Origin: Alphaproteobacteria bacterium
GTDB taxonomy: Bacteria; Myxococcota_A; UBA796; CAJQPC01
Direction: 5' to 3'
Assembly: GCA_020632795.1 (NCBI GenBank)
Contig: JACKEV010000008.1
Location: 124,001 to 188,000, forward strand
Length of the DNA: 64,000 bases
Numbering within the stretch: position 1 is the stretch's first letter; each line of letters begins with the position of its first letter. Of the stretch, positions 11,172-20,247 are shown one piece after another. The translations under genes were made by a program, and so were the position numbers. Below the pieces are notes generated by a model, which did no database searches, was not told the origin of the DNA, and saw nothing but the letters and a program-made list of their open reading frames with translations.

Positions 11172-11828
<657 letters not shown>

Positions 11829-11857
11829 GCGGACAAGCTCTGCGCCGAAAAATGAAG

Positions 11858-12427
11858 TCAGCGGCTACCCCGTAGGCTCCGTACAGGCGCCAGCACCAGG
11901 GTGTCCAGCAGTTGACCCATGGCGGCGGGCGGCAGCGGTTCGTCCATGACGAGCCACGAGGTGAGCAGGCCAAGCGTGGCCGAGACGGCGTGGGCGACGA
12001 GCAGGCTGCGCGGCGCGTCGCCACACGCGGGACCCTCTCCCGGCCATACGCGGGCTGTCGCGCGCACAATCAGGCGTTGGCGAACGGCCGGGGCGGCGTG
12101 GCCGGTCAGCAGGGCGACGCAGAGGGCGCGGTGCTCGGCGGCGAGCTGAAACACCGACGTCGCCGCAGCGAGCCGGTCCGCCTGCAGCAAGCCGGGCAGC
12201 ATCTTCGCCAGCAGCTCGTCGAGCAGCGGCTCGGCGACCTCGGTCAGGAGGGCCTCCTTGTCAGGATAGTGACGGAAGAACGTGGCGTATCCAACCCCGG
12301 CCCGGGCGGTGATCTCGGTGATGGTGAGGTCGTCGAAGTCCTTCTCCTCGGACAACGCCATCACAGCCCGCGCGAGCGCGCGCCGCGTCTTCACGATCCG
12401 GGCGTCGACCGAGGGTTCCTTCTTCAT
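11858..12427 (-). CDS. TetR-family regulator, divergent to P450
   Basis: 189 aa. N-terminal HTH is clear: LTITEITARAGVGYATFFRH followed by YPDKEALL. Start is ATG at MKKEPSVDAR with GGGAG upstream; a further upstream ATG would lie inside the palindrome at 12464-12481 and is rejected. Divergent from the P450 gene, and the operator between them suggests that it represses itself and the P450. The C-terminal ligand domain is short and unclassified. Confidence 0.85.
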   Translation of the reverse strand: MKKEPSVDARIVKTRRALARAVMALSEEKDFDDLTITEITARAGVGYATFFRHYPDKEALLTEVAEPLLDELLAKMLPGLLQADRLAAATSVFQLAAEHRALCVALLTGHAAPAVRQRLIVRATARVWPGEGPACGDAPRSLLVAHAVSATLGLLTSWLVMDEPLPPAAMGQLLDTLVLAPVRSLRGSR

Positions 12428-12463
12428 CCGCGCTCCCTGTGGCAAGCCGGCACCTCTTGAGAT

Positions 12464-12481
12464 ATGATACATATATATCAT
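12464..12481. promoter_or_regulatory. Palindromic operator, TetR/P450 divergent region
   Basis: Arms ATGATA and TATCAT separated by CATATA, in an AT-rich patch amid GC-rich DNA. It lies between the divergent starts at 12427 and 12494, where repressor binding would block both promoters. Confidence 0.65.
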
Positions 12482-12493
12482 AAAGGTAGAGGC

Positions 12494-13720
12494 ATGACCA
12501 CGGGCTCAAGCGGCGAGCGAAAGACCAGGGCGGGGGTTGGCTTCGACAGGTGCCCACGGGGAGAGGGCGGCGAGCGACTCGACGGAGGGCGCCGGATCAC
12601 GGACTACGCGACCGCGCGCGAAGTGCTGCGTGGAAGGGGCGTCCGCCAGGCTGGCTTCAGGGCAGAGCTGCTGGAGCGGATACGCGGTCGCTCCCGCATG
12701 GCGGTGCTCTTCCAGGAAGGCGAGGCACACCGAAAGCAGCGCATCGCCACCGCCCGCTTCTTCGCGCCCCGGGTGGTCGACACCCGCCACCGGGAGTTGA
12801 TGACCACCCTCAGCGAGGGGCTGGTCGCGAGGCTGCGGCGGGAGGGTCGGGCATTGCTGGACACCATGAGCCTCGACCTCGCGGTCGCGGTCGCGGCGGA
12901 GATCATCGGCCTCACCGAGAGCGACGGCGCGCAGATGAGCATGCGGCTGGACCGCTTGCTCTCCCAGAACTACACGCGCACCGGTCGCTGGGCCACCGCG
13001 CTGCGTCTGCTGAAGGTCCAGTGGTGGATGTGGCGCTTCTATCGGCGCGACGTCCTGCCTGCGATCCGGGCGCGGCGCGCGGCTCCGCGTGAGGACGTCA
13101 TCTCCCACCTGCTCGCCGAGGGCTACGCCAACCGGGCGATCCTGCGCGAGTGCCTCATGTATGGAACCGCGGGCATGGCGACGACGCGGGAGTTCATCGT
13201 GATGGCGGGCTGGCACCTGTTGGAGCGCGAGGACCTGCGCCGCCGCTTCCTGGACGCCGACGAGGCCGGACGCATCGCGGTGCTCGAGGAGATCCTTCGT
13301 CTCGAGCCGGTCGTGGGCACCCTCTACCGGCGCGCCGAGGACGACGTGGCGCTGAACGCCGCCGGCCGAAGCATGGCGATCCCGTCAGGAGCCCTGATCG
13401 AGATCGATGTTCGCGCGGTCAACGCCGATCCCGTGGTCGCAGGCGCCTGCCCGCATCGCCTGGATCCGGATCGGGTCGGCGCCCCCAAGGTCCCCGCGAG
13501 TGGCATCAGCTTCGGCGAAGGCCACCATCGCTGCCCCGGCGCGGCTGTGGCGCTGCAGGAGTCCGCGATCTTCCTGGACAAGCTGCTGCGTGAGCCGGGC
13601 CTCCAGCTCAGCACCCCGCCGACGGTCGCATGGAATCCCATCATCTCGAGCTACGAGCTGCGCGGCGCCATGCTCACCGTCGGGCAGGCCTCTCCAGCGC
13701 CGACCCGGGCGCCCGGTTGA
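12494..13720 (+). CDS. Cytochrome P450 (first copy)
   Basis: 408 aa soluble-type P450. Heme-ligand motif FGEGHHRCPG is present with the axial Cys, the I-helix oxygen-activation motif reads AGMATTRE, and the K-helix ExxR is EEILR. The ATG at MTTGSSGER is chosen because the operator sits directly upstream; ribosome binding site (AAAGGTAGAGG) is weak. No ferredoxin partner is adjacent, although a ferredoxin lies about 5 kb downstream. Substrate unknown. Controlled in all likelihood by the divergent TetR. Confidence 0.9.
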   Translation: MTTGSSGERKTRAGVGFDRCPRGEGGERLDGGRRITDYATAREVLRGRGVRQAGFRAELLERIRGRSRMAVLFQEGEAHRKQRIATARFFAPRVVDTRHRELMTTLSEGLVARLRREGRALLDTMSLDLAVAVAAEIIGLTESDGAQMSMRLDRLLSQNYTRTGRWATALRLLKVQWWMWRFYRRDVLPAIRARRAAPREDVISHLLAEGYANRAILRECLMYGTAGMATTREFIVMAGWHLLEREDLRRRFLDADEAGRIAVLEEILRLEPVVGTLYRRAEDDVALNAAGRSMAIPSGALIEIDVRAVNADPVVAGACPHRLDPDRVGAPKVPASGISFGEGHHRCPGAAVALQESAIFLDKLLREPGLQLSTPPTVAWNPIISSYELRGAMLTVGQASPAPTRAPG

Positions 13721-13765
13721 GCACGTCGCGCGGGCCTCGAGCGTGCATACAATCTCTGCGATGGT

Positions 13766-14701
13766 TCAGGCGGACACAAAGAGCGGCTCCGCCGCCTCCA
13801 GGCGCGGCACCGACACCCCAAGTCGCCGCGCCTCGGCGAGCGCGTCCCGGCAGGTGAAGCGCAGCTCGTCGGGGTTGGCGTGGGCCTCCAGGACCACGCG
13901 GAGCGGCTTCAGCAGCCGCTGCGCCAGCGCGAGCGACGCGGAGCCCACGGACGGCGGGAGGCGGAAGAGCAGGGTGCTGCCGCGGTGGCGCGACAGGTCC
14001 ACGCCGCGCGCCGCCACGACCCCCAGCATCTGCCGGACCGTCGCGACGGCGTGGGTGAGCGCCGACCGGGTGAGCAGCCGGCCTTCGGCACGCAGGAACT
14101 CAGCCTGGAGGCCCGCGTTCGTCGCGAAGTGGATCCACAGCCACCCCTTGAAGTCCGGCTGCTCGACGACGCGAAGCCCGCTCTGCTTGAACAGCGCGCG
14201 GACGGCGGCCTCCCGAGCCGTCAGGGCGGGGTTGAACGAGCCGAACAGGACGGGTCGGAACAACGCAGCCCGCAGCACGCCGTCCGCGTCGAAGCCGCCA
14301 CCCGCCGACGGAAAGCCCCACGCGAGCTGCGCGCGAGGCAGCGCGCGCACGGCGTCCTCCGGCTCGGTCCAGAGGTTGTTGAAGACGAGCACCGTCGCGT
14401 CCGCGACCCGGGTGGCCAGGAAGCGGACGGCCTCCTCGAAGCGATGGTGCTGGACGCTGACGAGGATCAGGTCATAGTCGTGGTTCGCGGGCAGGTCCTC
14501 TCGGAGGACCGTCGGACAGCGCGCCGCCACCTCGGTCCCGGTGAGCCGGGCGCGCGCGTCCAGGAGCCGCAGCTCGAAGGCGTCCCCGCAGACCGCCGCC
14601 CGGCCCGGTCGGACGTAGAAGTGGACGGTGTGGCCCGCGTCCTGCAGCACCCACCCGTAGATCGAGCCAATCACACCGCGGCCGAAGACCAGGACTTTCA
14701 T
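13766..14701 (-). CDS. Ketopantoate reductase (PanE/ApbA)-like oxidoreductase
   Basis: 311 aa. N-terminal Rossmann motif GRGVIGSIYGWVL at residue 7, then DLILVSVQHHRFEEA and VLVFNNLW, typical of the PanE/ApbA fold; the helical C-terminal half is present. In pantothenate synthesis the family reduces ketopantoate with NADPH. The divergent TetR and accessory context argue for a diverged NAD(P)-dependent reductase rather than the housekeeping panE. GAGGAG lies 8 nt before the ATG. Confidence 0.75.
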   Translation of the reverse strand: MKVLVFGRGVIGSIYGWVLQDAGHTVHFYVRPGRAAVCGDAFELRLLDARARLTGTEVAARCPTVLREDLPANHDYDLILVSVQHHRFEEAVRFLATRVADATVLVFNNLWTEPEDAVRALPRAQLAWGFPSAGGGFDADGVLRAALFRPVLFGSFNPALTAREAAVRALFKQSGLRVVEQPDFKGWLWIHFATNAGLQAEFLRAEGRLLTRSALTHAVATVRQMLGVVAARGVDLSRHRGSTLLFRLPPSVGSASLALAQRLLKPLRVVLEAHANPDELRFTCRDALAEARRLGVSVPRLEAAEPLFVSA

Positions 14702-14726
14702 GCTGTGCTCCTCGATCCGTTCCCAT

Positions 14727-14769
14727 AAACGGAGAACATTCCGTTTAATAAACGGAGGATGTTCCGTTT
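14727..14769. promoter_or_regulatory. Tandem TetR operators between PanE-like gene and TetR
   Basis: Two palindromes with identical arms AAACGGA/TCCGTTT and 6-nt spacers (GAACAT and GGATGT), at 14727-14746 and 14750-14769, with centres 23 bp apart. The motif TGTTCCGTTTGTCAACG at its right end recurs at 21916-21932 before another TetR gene. Confidence 0.75.
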
Positions 14770-14794
14770 GTCAACGTCGCCACGTCGTGATTCG

Positions 14795-15400
14795 ATGCAC
14801 CCGGGAGATCCTCGATTGCCAGAACGCAGACCCGGCGAGAAGTCACTGCGGGCCGACGCCCGGCGCAACCGCGCCTCCCTGATCGCGGCGGCGCGGGAGG
14901 CGTTCGCCGCGGGGGAGCTGGACCTGCGGATGGAGGCGCTCGCGCGGCGGGCCGGCGTCGGGATCGGCACGGTGTACCGACACTTCCCCACCCGGGATGC
15001 CTTGATCGAGGCCGTCTACCGCGCCGAGGTGGACCGGCTCTGCGCCGCCGCCGACACGCTGCTGGCCGAACATCCACCGGACGAGGCCCTGCGGCGGTTC
15101 CTGGAGCACCTCGTCGCGCACCTCGCCGCGAACCTGGGCCTCGCGCGGGCCCTGGGCACGGAGATGGTGGCCAGCGGGATCCCGCGGCAGCACGGCGACG
15201 AGCAGGTGCTCCAGGCGCTCACCGCGCTGATGTCCGCCGCCAGGTGCGCCGGGCGGATCCGGTCCGACATCCGACCGGAGACGGTCGCCCTGACCCTGAG
15301 CGTGGTGTGCATCGACCCGGAACACCCGCAGTGGTCGGCGCAGGCTGCGGAGGTCATCGCGCTGATCATGGACGGGCTTCGGGCCACGGCCCGCCCCTGA
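14795..15400 (+). CDS. TetR-family regulator (SbtR-like type)
   Basis: 201 aa from the ATG at MHPGDPRLPE. An earlier in-frame ATG at 14759 lies inside the second operator and is less likely. Features: SLRADARRNR leader, HTH RRAGVGIGTVYRHFPTRDAL, then an all-helical ligand domain with DEALRRFLEHLVAHL. The leader and HTH are closely similar to the TetR proteins at 20248 and 21948, so the three are paralogues. Divergent from the PanE-like gene that it probably represses. Confidence 0.85.
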   Translation: MHPGDPRLPERRPGEKSLRADARRNRASLIAAAREAFAAGELDLRMEALARRAGVGIGTVYRHFPTRDALIEAVYRAEVDRLCAAADTLLAEHPPDEALRRFLEHLVAHLAANLGLARALGTEMVASGIPRQHGDEQVLQALTALMSAARCAGRIRSDIRPETVALTLSVVCIDPEHPQWSAQAAEVIALIMDGLRATARP

Positions 15401-15415
15401 GCCCGGGCGGCGCGC

Positions 15416-16297
15416 TCAGTCGAAGTAGTGCCCCTGATCGAGGTCATCGAGCAGCCCCGGGTGCGTCGGCTGCCAGCCCAGGAGCGCCCGGGTGAGCGCG
15501 CTCGACGCCGGCTGATCAGTACCGAAGATGCGCCCGAGGAAGCCGAAGTCCTCGGCGGGCACCGACGCGACGGGGCGATCGAGGTGGCGGCCGATGACCT
15601 CGGCGATGGCCCGCATGGGGACCCCCTCGTCCCCGACCGCGTGCAGCACAGCGCCGGCCGGGGCGCCCTCCAGCGCCAGGCGGAAGAGGCGCGCGGCGTC
15701 CTGGACGTGAACGGCGGGCCACCGCGCCGCGCCGTCGCCGACCACCCCTGAGACGCCGGACGCGCGCGCCCGCGTCACCAGGCGGGGCAGGAAGCCGTGC
15801 CGCTCGCCCGCTCCGTGCACCGAGCGCGGGAGCCGGACGATGGACGCGCGCACCCCGCGCTCCTTCAGGGCGAGGGCCGCGCGCGCGTTCGCGTCCCGGG
15901 CGGCTGCGGGCCCCGCCGCCACGGAGCGGTCGCGCTCGGTGGCCACCCGCCCCGGGATCGCGGGCGTGCCCGAGGCGAGGACGAGGGGCTTGCCGGTGCC
16001 GGCGAGCGCGTCCCCCCAGGCGGCGATGGCGGCGGCGACGGCCTGCACCGACTCCTGGAAGCGGGAGAAGTCCTGGCCGAAGGCGAGGTGGATGACGCCA
16101 TCGGCGCGGGCGGCGGCGCGCCCCAGCGCGTCGGTGTCGGCGAGGTCGCCGCGGAGGGGCTCGGCCCCCGCGGCCGCCAGGGCCGCGGCGGACGCCTCGG
16201 AGCGGGCGAGCCCCACGACCTCGTGGCCTGCGGCGCGGAGCTGCGGGACGAGGGCCGAGCCGATCCAACCGGAGCCGCCGGTGAGGAAGACGCGCAT
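15416..16297 (-). CDS. NAD-dependent epimerase/dehydratase (extended SDR)
   Basis: 293 aa. N-terminal TGGSGWIGSALVPQL is the extended-SDR nucleotide-binding motif (GxxGxxG). It continues with LRGDLADTDAL, DGVIHLAFG and LVLASGTPAI. The usual YxxxK catalytic pair is not obvious, as in many atypical SDRs of this NAD(P)-binding subfamily. Start ATG with GGAG 8 nt upstream; a TTG further upstream falls in the operator. Divergent from TetR 16378, its likely regulator. Confidence 0.8.
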   Translation of the reverse strand: MRVFLTGGSGWIGSALVPQLRAAGHEVVGLARSEASAAALAAAGAEPLRGDLADTDALGRAAARADGVIHLAFGQDFSRFQESVQAVAAAIAAWGDALAGTGKPLVLASGTPAIPGRVATERDRSVAAGPAAARDANARAALALKERGVRASIVRLPRSVHGAGERHGFLPRLVTRARASGVSGVVGDGAARWPAVHVQDAARLFRLALEGAPAGAVLHAVGDEGVPMRAIAEVIGRHLDRPVASVPAEDFGFLGRIFGTDQPASSALTRALLGWQPTHPGLLDDLDQGHYFD

Positions 16298-16313
16298 GAG
16301 GTGATCTCCAGGA

Positions 16314-16357
16314 ATGTCAGTGACTGACATCAAAGTACCGCTTGTCAGTGACTGACG
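16314..16357. promoter_or_regulatory. Tandem TetR operators between epimerase and TetR
   Basis: A perfect 17-bp palindrome ATGTCAGTGACTGACAT at 16314-16330, and a second copy of its core (GTCAGTGACTGAC) at 16344-16356. Centres are 28 bp apart. Both lie between the divergent start codons. Confidence 0.8.
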
Positions 16358-16377
16358 TCAAGCGTAGAGTCGCGCTC

Positions 16378-16953
16378 ATGGGCCGATGGGCACCGGATTC
16401 GCGCGGGCGGCTCGCCCGCATCGCCTTCGCGCTGTTTGCCGAGAAGGGCTTCGACGAGACCACCTCCGCCGAGATCGCCGAGGCGGCGGGCCTCACCGAG
16501 CGCACCTTCTTCCGCCACTTCGCGGACAAGCGCGACGTGCTGTTCTACGCGGTGCCGCTGGCGGCGGGCCGGCTGGCGGAGCGCATCGCCGAGGCCCCCG
16601 CTGAGGTGGCCCCGATCGAGGCGGTCACCGAGGCCATCGCCGCGATGTGCGGTGACTTCCAGGAGGAGCCTGAGCTGGCGCGCCAGCGTCACCGCGTGAT
16701 CGCGTCCTCCCCCGCGCTCCAGGAGCGCGAATTGGCCAAGCACGAGGAGCTGGCGCGCGCCATCGCCGCGGCCCTCGTGGCCCGTGGGGTCGACCCGACA
16801 CCCGCCCGCGCCTGCGGAGCTGTGGGCATCGCCGCCTTTCGCGTGGCCTTCCCAGCCTGGTGCGCCCAGAGGCGGGTCAAGGGCGCGGACCTGCCGGAGA
16901 CCTTCCGTCAGACGATGGCGGCGTTCCGCGCGGCGGTCGCGGAGGCGCGCTGA
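16378..16953 (+). CDS. TetR-family regulator
   Basis: 191 aa. HTH SAEIAEAAGLTERTFFRHFA followed by DKRDVLF. ATG at MGRWAPDSRG chosen; the upstream in-frame TTG lies in the operator. The C-terminal half has LARQRHRVIASSPALQERE, typical of TetR proteins with a MftR-like effector domain. Divergent from the SDR gene, with tandem operators between. Confidence 0.88.
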   Translation: MGRWAPDSRGRLARIAFALFAEKGFDETTSAEIAEAAGLTERTFFRHFADKRDVLFYAVPLAAGRLAERIAEAPAEVAPIEAVTEAIAAMCGDFQEEPELARQRHRVIASSPALQERELAKHEELARAIAAALVARGVDPTPARACGAVGIAAFRVAFPAWCAQRRVKGADLPETFRQTMAAFRAAVAEAR

Positions 16954-16968
16954 CGCGGGGGTGCGCCC

Positions 16969-17787
16969 TCACGGATCCAACGGATCGTCCCCAGGCTGCC
17001 AGACCGCCGCCGAGGGCGCGAAGTGCACCTGCGTGTACGAAGCGTTCTGGGCGGTCAGCGCGCCGATCTCGTAGCCCAGCTCGCGCAGGCTGCGGCTGCG
17101 GAAGCCGCTGACGCCGCTGCGCCCGAAGTACATCCCCTGGCCGGCGGTGGTGACGACGACGGCCTCCTCGATGCCCGCGGCGAGCAGGAGCCGCCCCGCG
17201 TTGCGGAGGTTGGTGGTGCTGTGGCGGGCGTAGGGCTCGATGAGGATCCGATCGCTGGAGACCCCCAGCTCCTCGATGAGGAAGCGGCGCATCTCCCAGG
17301 CCTCATTGAAAGGGGTGCCCTCCGGGTGCACGTTGCCGCCGGAGAGCAGGAAGATGTGGCCGTCGCGGTCCTTGAGGGTGGACAGGGCGAGCCGGAGCCG
17401 CTGGCGCGCCACCCAGTGGAGCTGCACCGGCTCCTCCGCAGACGGCGGCACGAACCCCGGCACGATCACCACGGTCGGCTTGACGCCGCGCCGCTGCAGG
17501 CGATGGATACGGCGGAGCGCGCCGTGGTTGGCCCAGGCCACCAGGATCGGGACGCCGTTGGCCCGCGCCTGCGACGGGTCGGCGTAGATGTACTCGGAGG
17601 CCGGCGGGATGTCCTCGTCCTCGTCCAGCACCAGGTCCGTGACGATCGGCTGGTCGGAGTCCTCGCCGATGGCGTCGCCGCGCAGGTGGAGCGGCTGATG
17701 CACCAGCCCGACCACCGCGATCATGCCGATCAGCACCACCAGCGCGGCCCCGATCTCGACGCGCTGCCATCGCTGGCGGCCGCTCAA
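16969..17787 (-). CDS. YdcF/SanA-like (DUF218) membrane-anchored protein
   Basis: 272 aa. TTG start overlaps the SpoIIM-like stop (TTGA), so the two are translationally coupled. One N-terminal membrane helix (about residues 10-28, ALVVLIGMIAVVGLVH) anchors the protein. The body has VPILVAWANHGAL, VVIVPGFVPP, IFLLSGGNVHPEGTPFNEAW, ILIEPYARHSTTNLRNAG and VVVTTAGQGMYFGRSG, the pattern of the DUF218/ElyC-SanA-YdcF family with its GG and S-T-N elements. Family members affect envelope or vancomycin sensitivity, but the biochemistry is unclear. Confidence 0.75.
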   Translation of the reverse strand: MSGRQRWQRVEIGAALVVLIGMIAVVGLVHQPLHLRGDAIGEDSDQPIVTDLVLDEDEDIPPASEYIYADPSQARANGVPILVAWANHGALRRIHRLQRRGVKPTVVIVPGFVPPSAEEPVQLHWVARQRLRLALSTLKDRDGHIFLLSGGNVHPEGTPFNEAWEMRRFLIEELGVSSDRILIEPYARHSTTNLRNAGRLLLAAGIEEAVVVTTAGQGMYFGRSGVSGFRSRSLRELGYEIGALTAQNASYTQVHFAPSAAVWQPGDDPLDP

Positions 17788-18518
17788 TGCAGGTGCTCCA
17801 GCACCCAGGGCGCGTAGAACCCCTCCACCAGCGCCGCCCCGACGACCAGGACGACCCCCACGAGGAACAGCCGCGCGGCCTTCGCGGCGACGTCCAGCCC
17901 ACGCGCGCCGGTGCGGAGGGTGAGCCCGGCGATGCCGACGGTGGCGTAGCCCACCCCCTCCAGCAGCAGGTGCGGCAGCACGCCGGCGCAGGCCACCAGC
18001 GCATACTGCCAGGTCAGCAGGTGGCTGGTCCCCAGGCCCCGGCGCCCCAGCACCACGAGGACGAAGCTCCAGATGATGGCGTTCCAGGACAGGATGACCA
18101 GCAGCCCGAAGCCCCGGTAAAGCAGCGTGAGGATGAGGGTGACCAGCACGACCGCCAGGTTGTGCGGGACCAGGTCCGTGGTGTCCCCGAGCCGCCGATC
18201 CGCCAGGGTGGAGTGCGCGCCCATGCCCACCCCGTCGAGGGCGTGCCCCAGGAAGCCCTCGATCTGCGCGTCGGGCAGCCAGAAGGCCACGGTGACGTTC
18301 GCCAGCAACAACCCCAGGAACAGCGCGACCGTGCGACCGGGCCCGGGCGTGCCGTCGTCCGCCAGGATCCGTCGGCGGAGGGCGGCGGCCGCCAGGAACA
18401 TCCCCCACACCCCCGCCTCCGGGGCGCCCAGGAAGCTCGCGACGCCGATGCCCACGACGCCATAGAGGAGACCCTCGGTGGTGAGGCGGAGCGCGGCGCG
18501 GGGGGGACTCGGGAGCAT
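17784..18518 (-). CDS. SpoIIM-like (DUF95) integral membrane protein
   Basis: 244 aa, five or six hydrophobic helices. FLGHALDGVGMGAHS, LVPHNLAVVLVTL and CAGVLPHLLLEGVGYATVGI match the stage II sporulation protein M family, whose conserved H-x-E-like positions lie in these helices. Homologues occur widely in non-sporulating bacteria and are often next to RDD or transglutaminase genes. Here the partner is the YdcF-like gene that overlaps its stop. Confidence 0.7.
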   Translation of the reverse strand: MLPSPPRAALRLTTEGLLYGVVGIGVASFLGAPEAGVWGMFLAAAALRRRILADDGTPGPGRTVALFLGLLLANVTVAFWLPDAQIEGFLGHALDGVGMGAHSTLADRRLGDTTDLVPHNLAVVLVTLILTLLYRGFGLLVILSWNAIIWSFVLVVLGRRGLGTSHLLTWQYALVACAGVLPHLLLEGVGYATVGIAGLTLRTGARGLDVAAKAARLFLVGVVLVVGAALVEGFYAPWVLEHLH

Positions 18519-18594
18519 GACGTTTCAATAGCGTACCTCGGCCCGACCTGAGCACCCCTGCGCTTACGGGCGGTCACACGTCGGCCGGATCCGG

Positions 18595-18631
18595 TCAGGC
18601 GGCCGGCTCGAACGCGACGCGCCTGACGGCC
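18595..18631 (-). pseudogene. Remnant of the 3' end of an alpha/beta hydrolase gene
   Basis: 37 bases match the last codons of the hydrolase gene at 20875-20911 with two mismatches and read AVRRVAFEPAA-stop versus AVGRVAFKPAA-stop in the intact gene. The similarity stops abruptly upstream. No open gene leads into it, so it looks like the tail of a deleted or displaced paralogue. Confidence 0.55.
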
Positions 18632-18706
18632 CACCCTCCCGTCAGCCCCGGACGGGGGAAGGCGCAAGGGGTGATCGGACGCGCGCCGCTCGTGGATCGG
18701 GTGTTC

Positions 18707-19039
18707 CTAAGAACGCACCAACGTGATCGCGCGCTCGGGGCACGCCACCACACACAAGCCGCACGCGCGACACTGGTCGGCGTTCGGGGTGTAGGCGGTC
18801 TGCTTCCCGTGCGCGCGCACCTTCAGCCGCGCGAAGAAGGAGAGCGCGGCGAAGTCGGCCTCGTCGATGGTCCGCACCTCGAAGACCTTGTGCGGGCAGA
18901 CGTCGACGCAGTCCCGCTTGCCCTCGCAGCGCGCGCGATCCACGACGGGCCGCCACGACGCCGCGGGGGCCTGGCACTTCTCGCCGGGGCGGTCCGGATG
19001 CGCGGCGGCGCGCTTGACCTTGGCGGCCGCGTCCTTCAT
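18707..19039 (-). CDS. Ferredoxin, probably 7Fe type
   Basis: 110 aa. Two cysteine clusters: C38-x5-C44-x3-C48-P and C90-x2-C93-x2-C96-x3-C100-P. Seven motif cysteines fit one [4Fe-4S] and one [3Fe-4S] centre (inference). A basic N-terminal extension of about 30 residues precedes the domain. It could serve as an electron donor for the nearby P450 or SDR-type enzymes, but nothing in the sequence proves pairing. The 82 bp to the aldo/keto reductase upstream hold no other gene. Confidence 0.85.
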   Translation of the reverse strand: MKDAAAKVKRAAAHPDRPGEKCQAPAASWRPVVDRARCEGKRDCVDVCPHKVFEVRTIDEADFAALSFFARLKVRAHGKQTAYTPNADQCRACGLCVVACPERAITLVRS

Positions 19040-19121
19040 CGGTTCGACCGGGTCGATGGAGAAGACATTCGTACCTCCTGGGAGAGCTGTACCGACGTGG
19101 CGCCGGTCATGATGGCGTACC

Positions 19122-19973
19122 TCATGCGAGCGCCGCGAGGTCCTGTGGCGTGAGGGCGATCGCGCCGGCTGCGACGTTCTCCTCCAGATGCGTGATGTCG
19201 CCGGTGCCCGGGATGGCGAGGGTCACCGGCGAGAGCGCCAGCAGCCAGGCCAGCGCGATCTGTTCGACGGTGGCGCCATGGCGGGCAGCGACCCTCGCCA
19301 GGCGGCCGTCGTCCAGCCGGGTCCGGCCGCCGCCAAGCGGAAAGAAGGGGGCGAAGCCGATGCCCTGCGCGATGCAGGCGTCCAGGACGTCCACGCTGTC
19401 GCGCATTCCGCTGTGGAAGTGGTTCTGCACGGCGGCGACGGGCGCGATCGCGCTGGCCTCGGCGAGGTGGTGGACGTCGACGTTGCTCAGGCCGAGGTGC
19501 CGGATGAGGCCCTCTTCACGCATCCTGGCGAGGGCCTCGAAGCGCTCGGCGATCGACGTGCCGTGGGGCACCCCCATCATGCCGATGCGCAGGTAGACGA
19601 GATCGAGGCGGTCGAGCCCCAGCGTCTCCAGGTTCACCTCGATCGAGGCGCGCAGCTCGGCGGCGGTGCCGGGGCGCAGCGCCCCGTCGGGGCCGCGGAT
19701 GGGGCCGACCTTGGTGGCGATGACCAGGTCCGGGGGATACGGCTGGAGCGCTTCGCGGATCAGCGCGTTGGCGCGAACCCGCCCGTCGCCGCTCACATAG
19801 AAGGCGGCGGTGTCGATGTGGTTGACGCCGAGCGCGACCGCGCGGCGGAGGACGTCGCGGCCGACCCGAGGGTCGCGGGCGGGTCCCCCGAAGCTCGCCG
19901 TCGGCAGCCGCATCGCGCCGAAGCCCATGCGGCGGATGGGGAGGTCCCCTCCGAGCAGGAATTCACTGACCAT
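19122..19973 (-). CDS. Aldo/keto reductase, YdbC/PdxI-like
   Basis: 283 aa TIM-barrel AKR. Asp and Tyr of the tetrad are in HIDTAAFY and the Lys in VIATKVG. The position normally holding catalytic His reads Arg (DLVYLRIGMMG). Escherichia coli YdbC (PdxI, pyridoxal reductase) also has Arg there and resembles this protein in GFGAMRL, LIRHLGLSNV, GFAPFFPLGG and LAIPGTGDITHLEENVAA, so it is most likely a member of that subgroup. AGGAG precedes the ATG. Divergent from TetR 20248 across a large inverted repeat. Confidence 0.85.
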   Translation of the reverse strand: MVSEFLLGGDLPIRRMGFGAMRLPTASFGGPARDPRVGRDVLRRAVALGVNHIDTAAFYVSGDGRVRANALIREALQPYPPDLVIATKVGPIRGPDGALRPGTAAELRASIEVNLETLGLDRLDLVYLRIGMMGVPHGTSIAERFEALARMREEGLIRHLGLSNVDVHHLAEASAIAPVAAVQNHFHSGMRDSVDVLDACIAQGIGFAPFFPLGGGRTRLDDGRLARVAARHGATVEQIALAWLLALSPVTLAIPGTGDITHLEENVAAGAIALTPQDLAALA

Positions 19974-20006
19974 CGCGCGCTCCTTGAAGAGGACGCCTCC
20001 CGGAAT

Positions 20007-20051
20007 AAGTGGAGGCTCCTCCGATCTGTTTAATCGGAGGGCCCTCCACTT
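20007..20051. promoter_or_regulatory. Large inverted repeat operator upstream of aldo/keto reductase
   Basis: Two 19-bp arms (20007-20025 and 20033-20051), matching at 17 positions, flank the 7-nt loop CTGTTTA. Each arm contains its own small palindrome (GGAGGCTCCTCC, GGAGGGCCCTCC), centres 25 bp apart, as at the other tandem TetR operators in this window. Confidence 0.7.
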
Positions 20052-20247
20052 GCAAGACCTTCAGCAGGACCGCTGGTCGGACCAGGGTGGCGGGCGGCCG
20101 CTGCCGCGGGCCGAGCGCCCGGAATGGCCGATCCCATCACGAGGGGCTACTTTTGATCCGGAGCTTCCTCCGGTTCAAGATCAGGACGCCGAACCGAGGG
20201 GCCACCGATGGCGACGCCCCCCGACGGGCCCGGACCAGGAATCAGTT

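Noticed and set aside
14759..14794. Upstream ATG of TetR 14795
   Set aside because: It lies inside the second operator with no spaced ribosome binding site.
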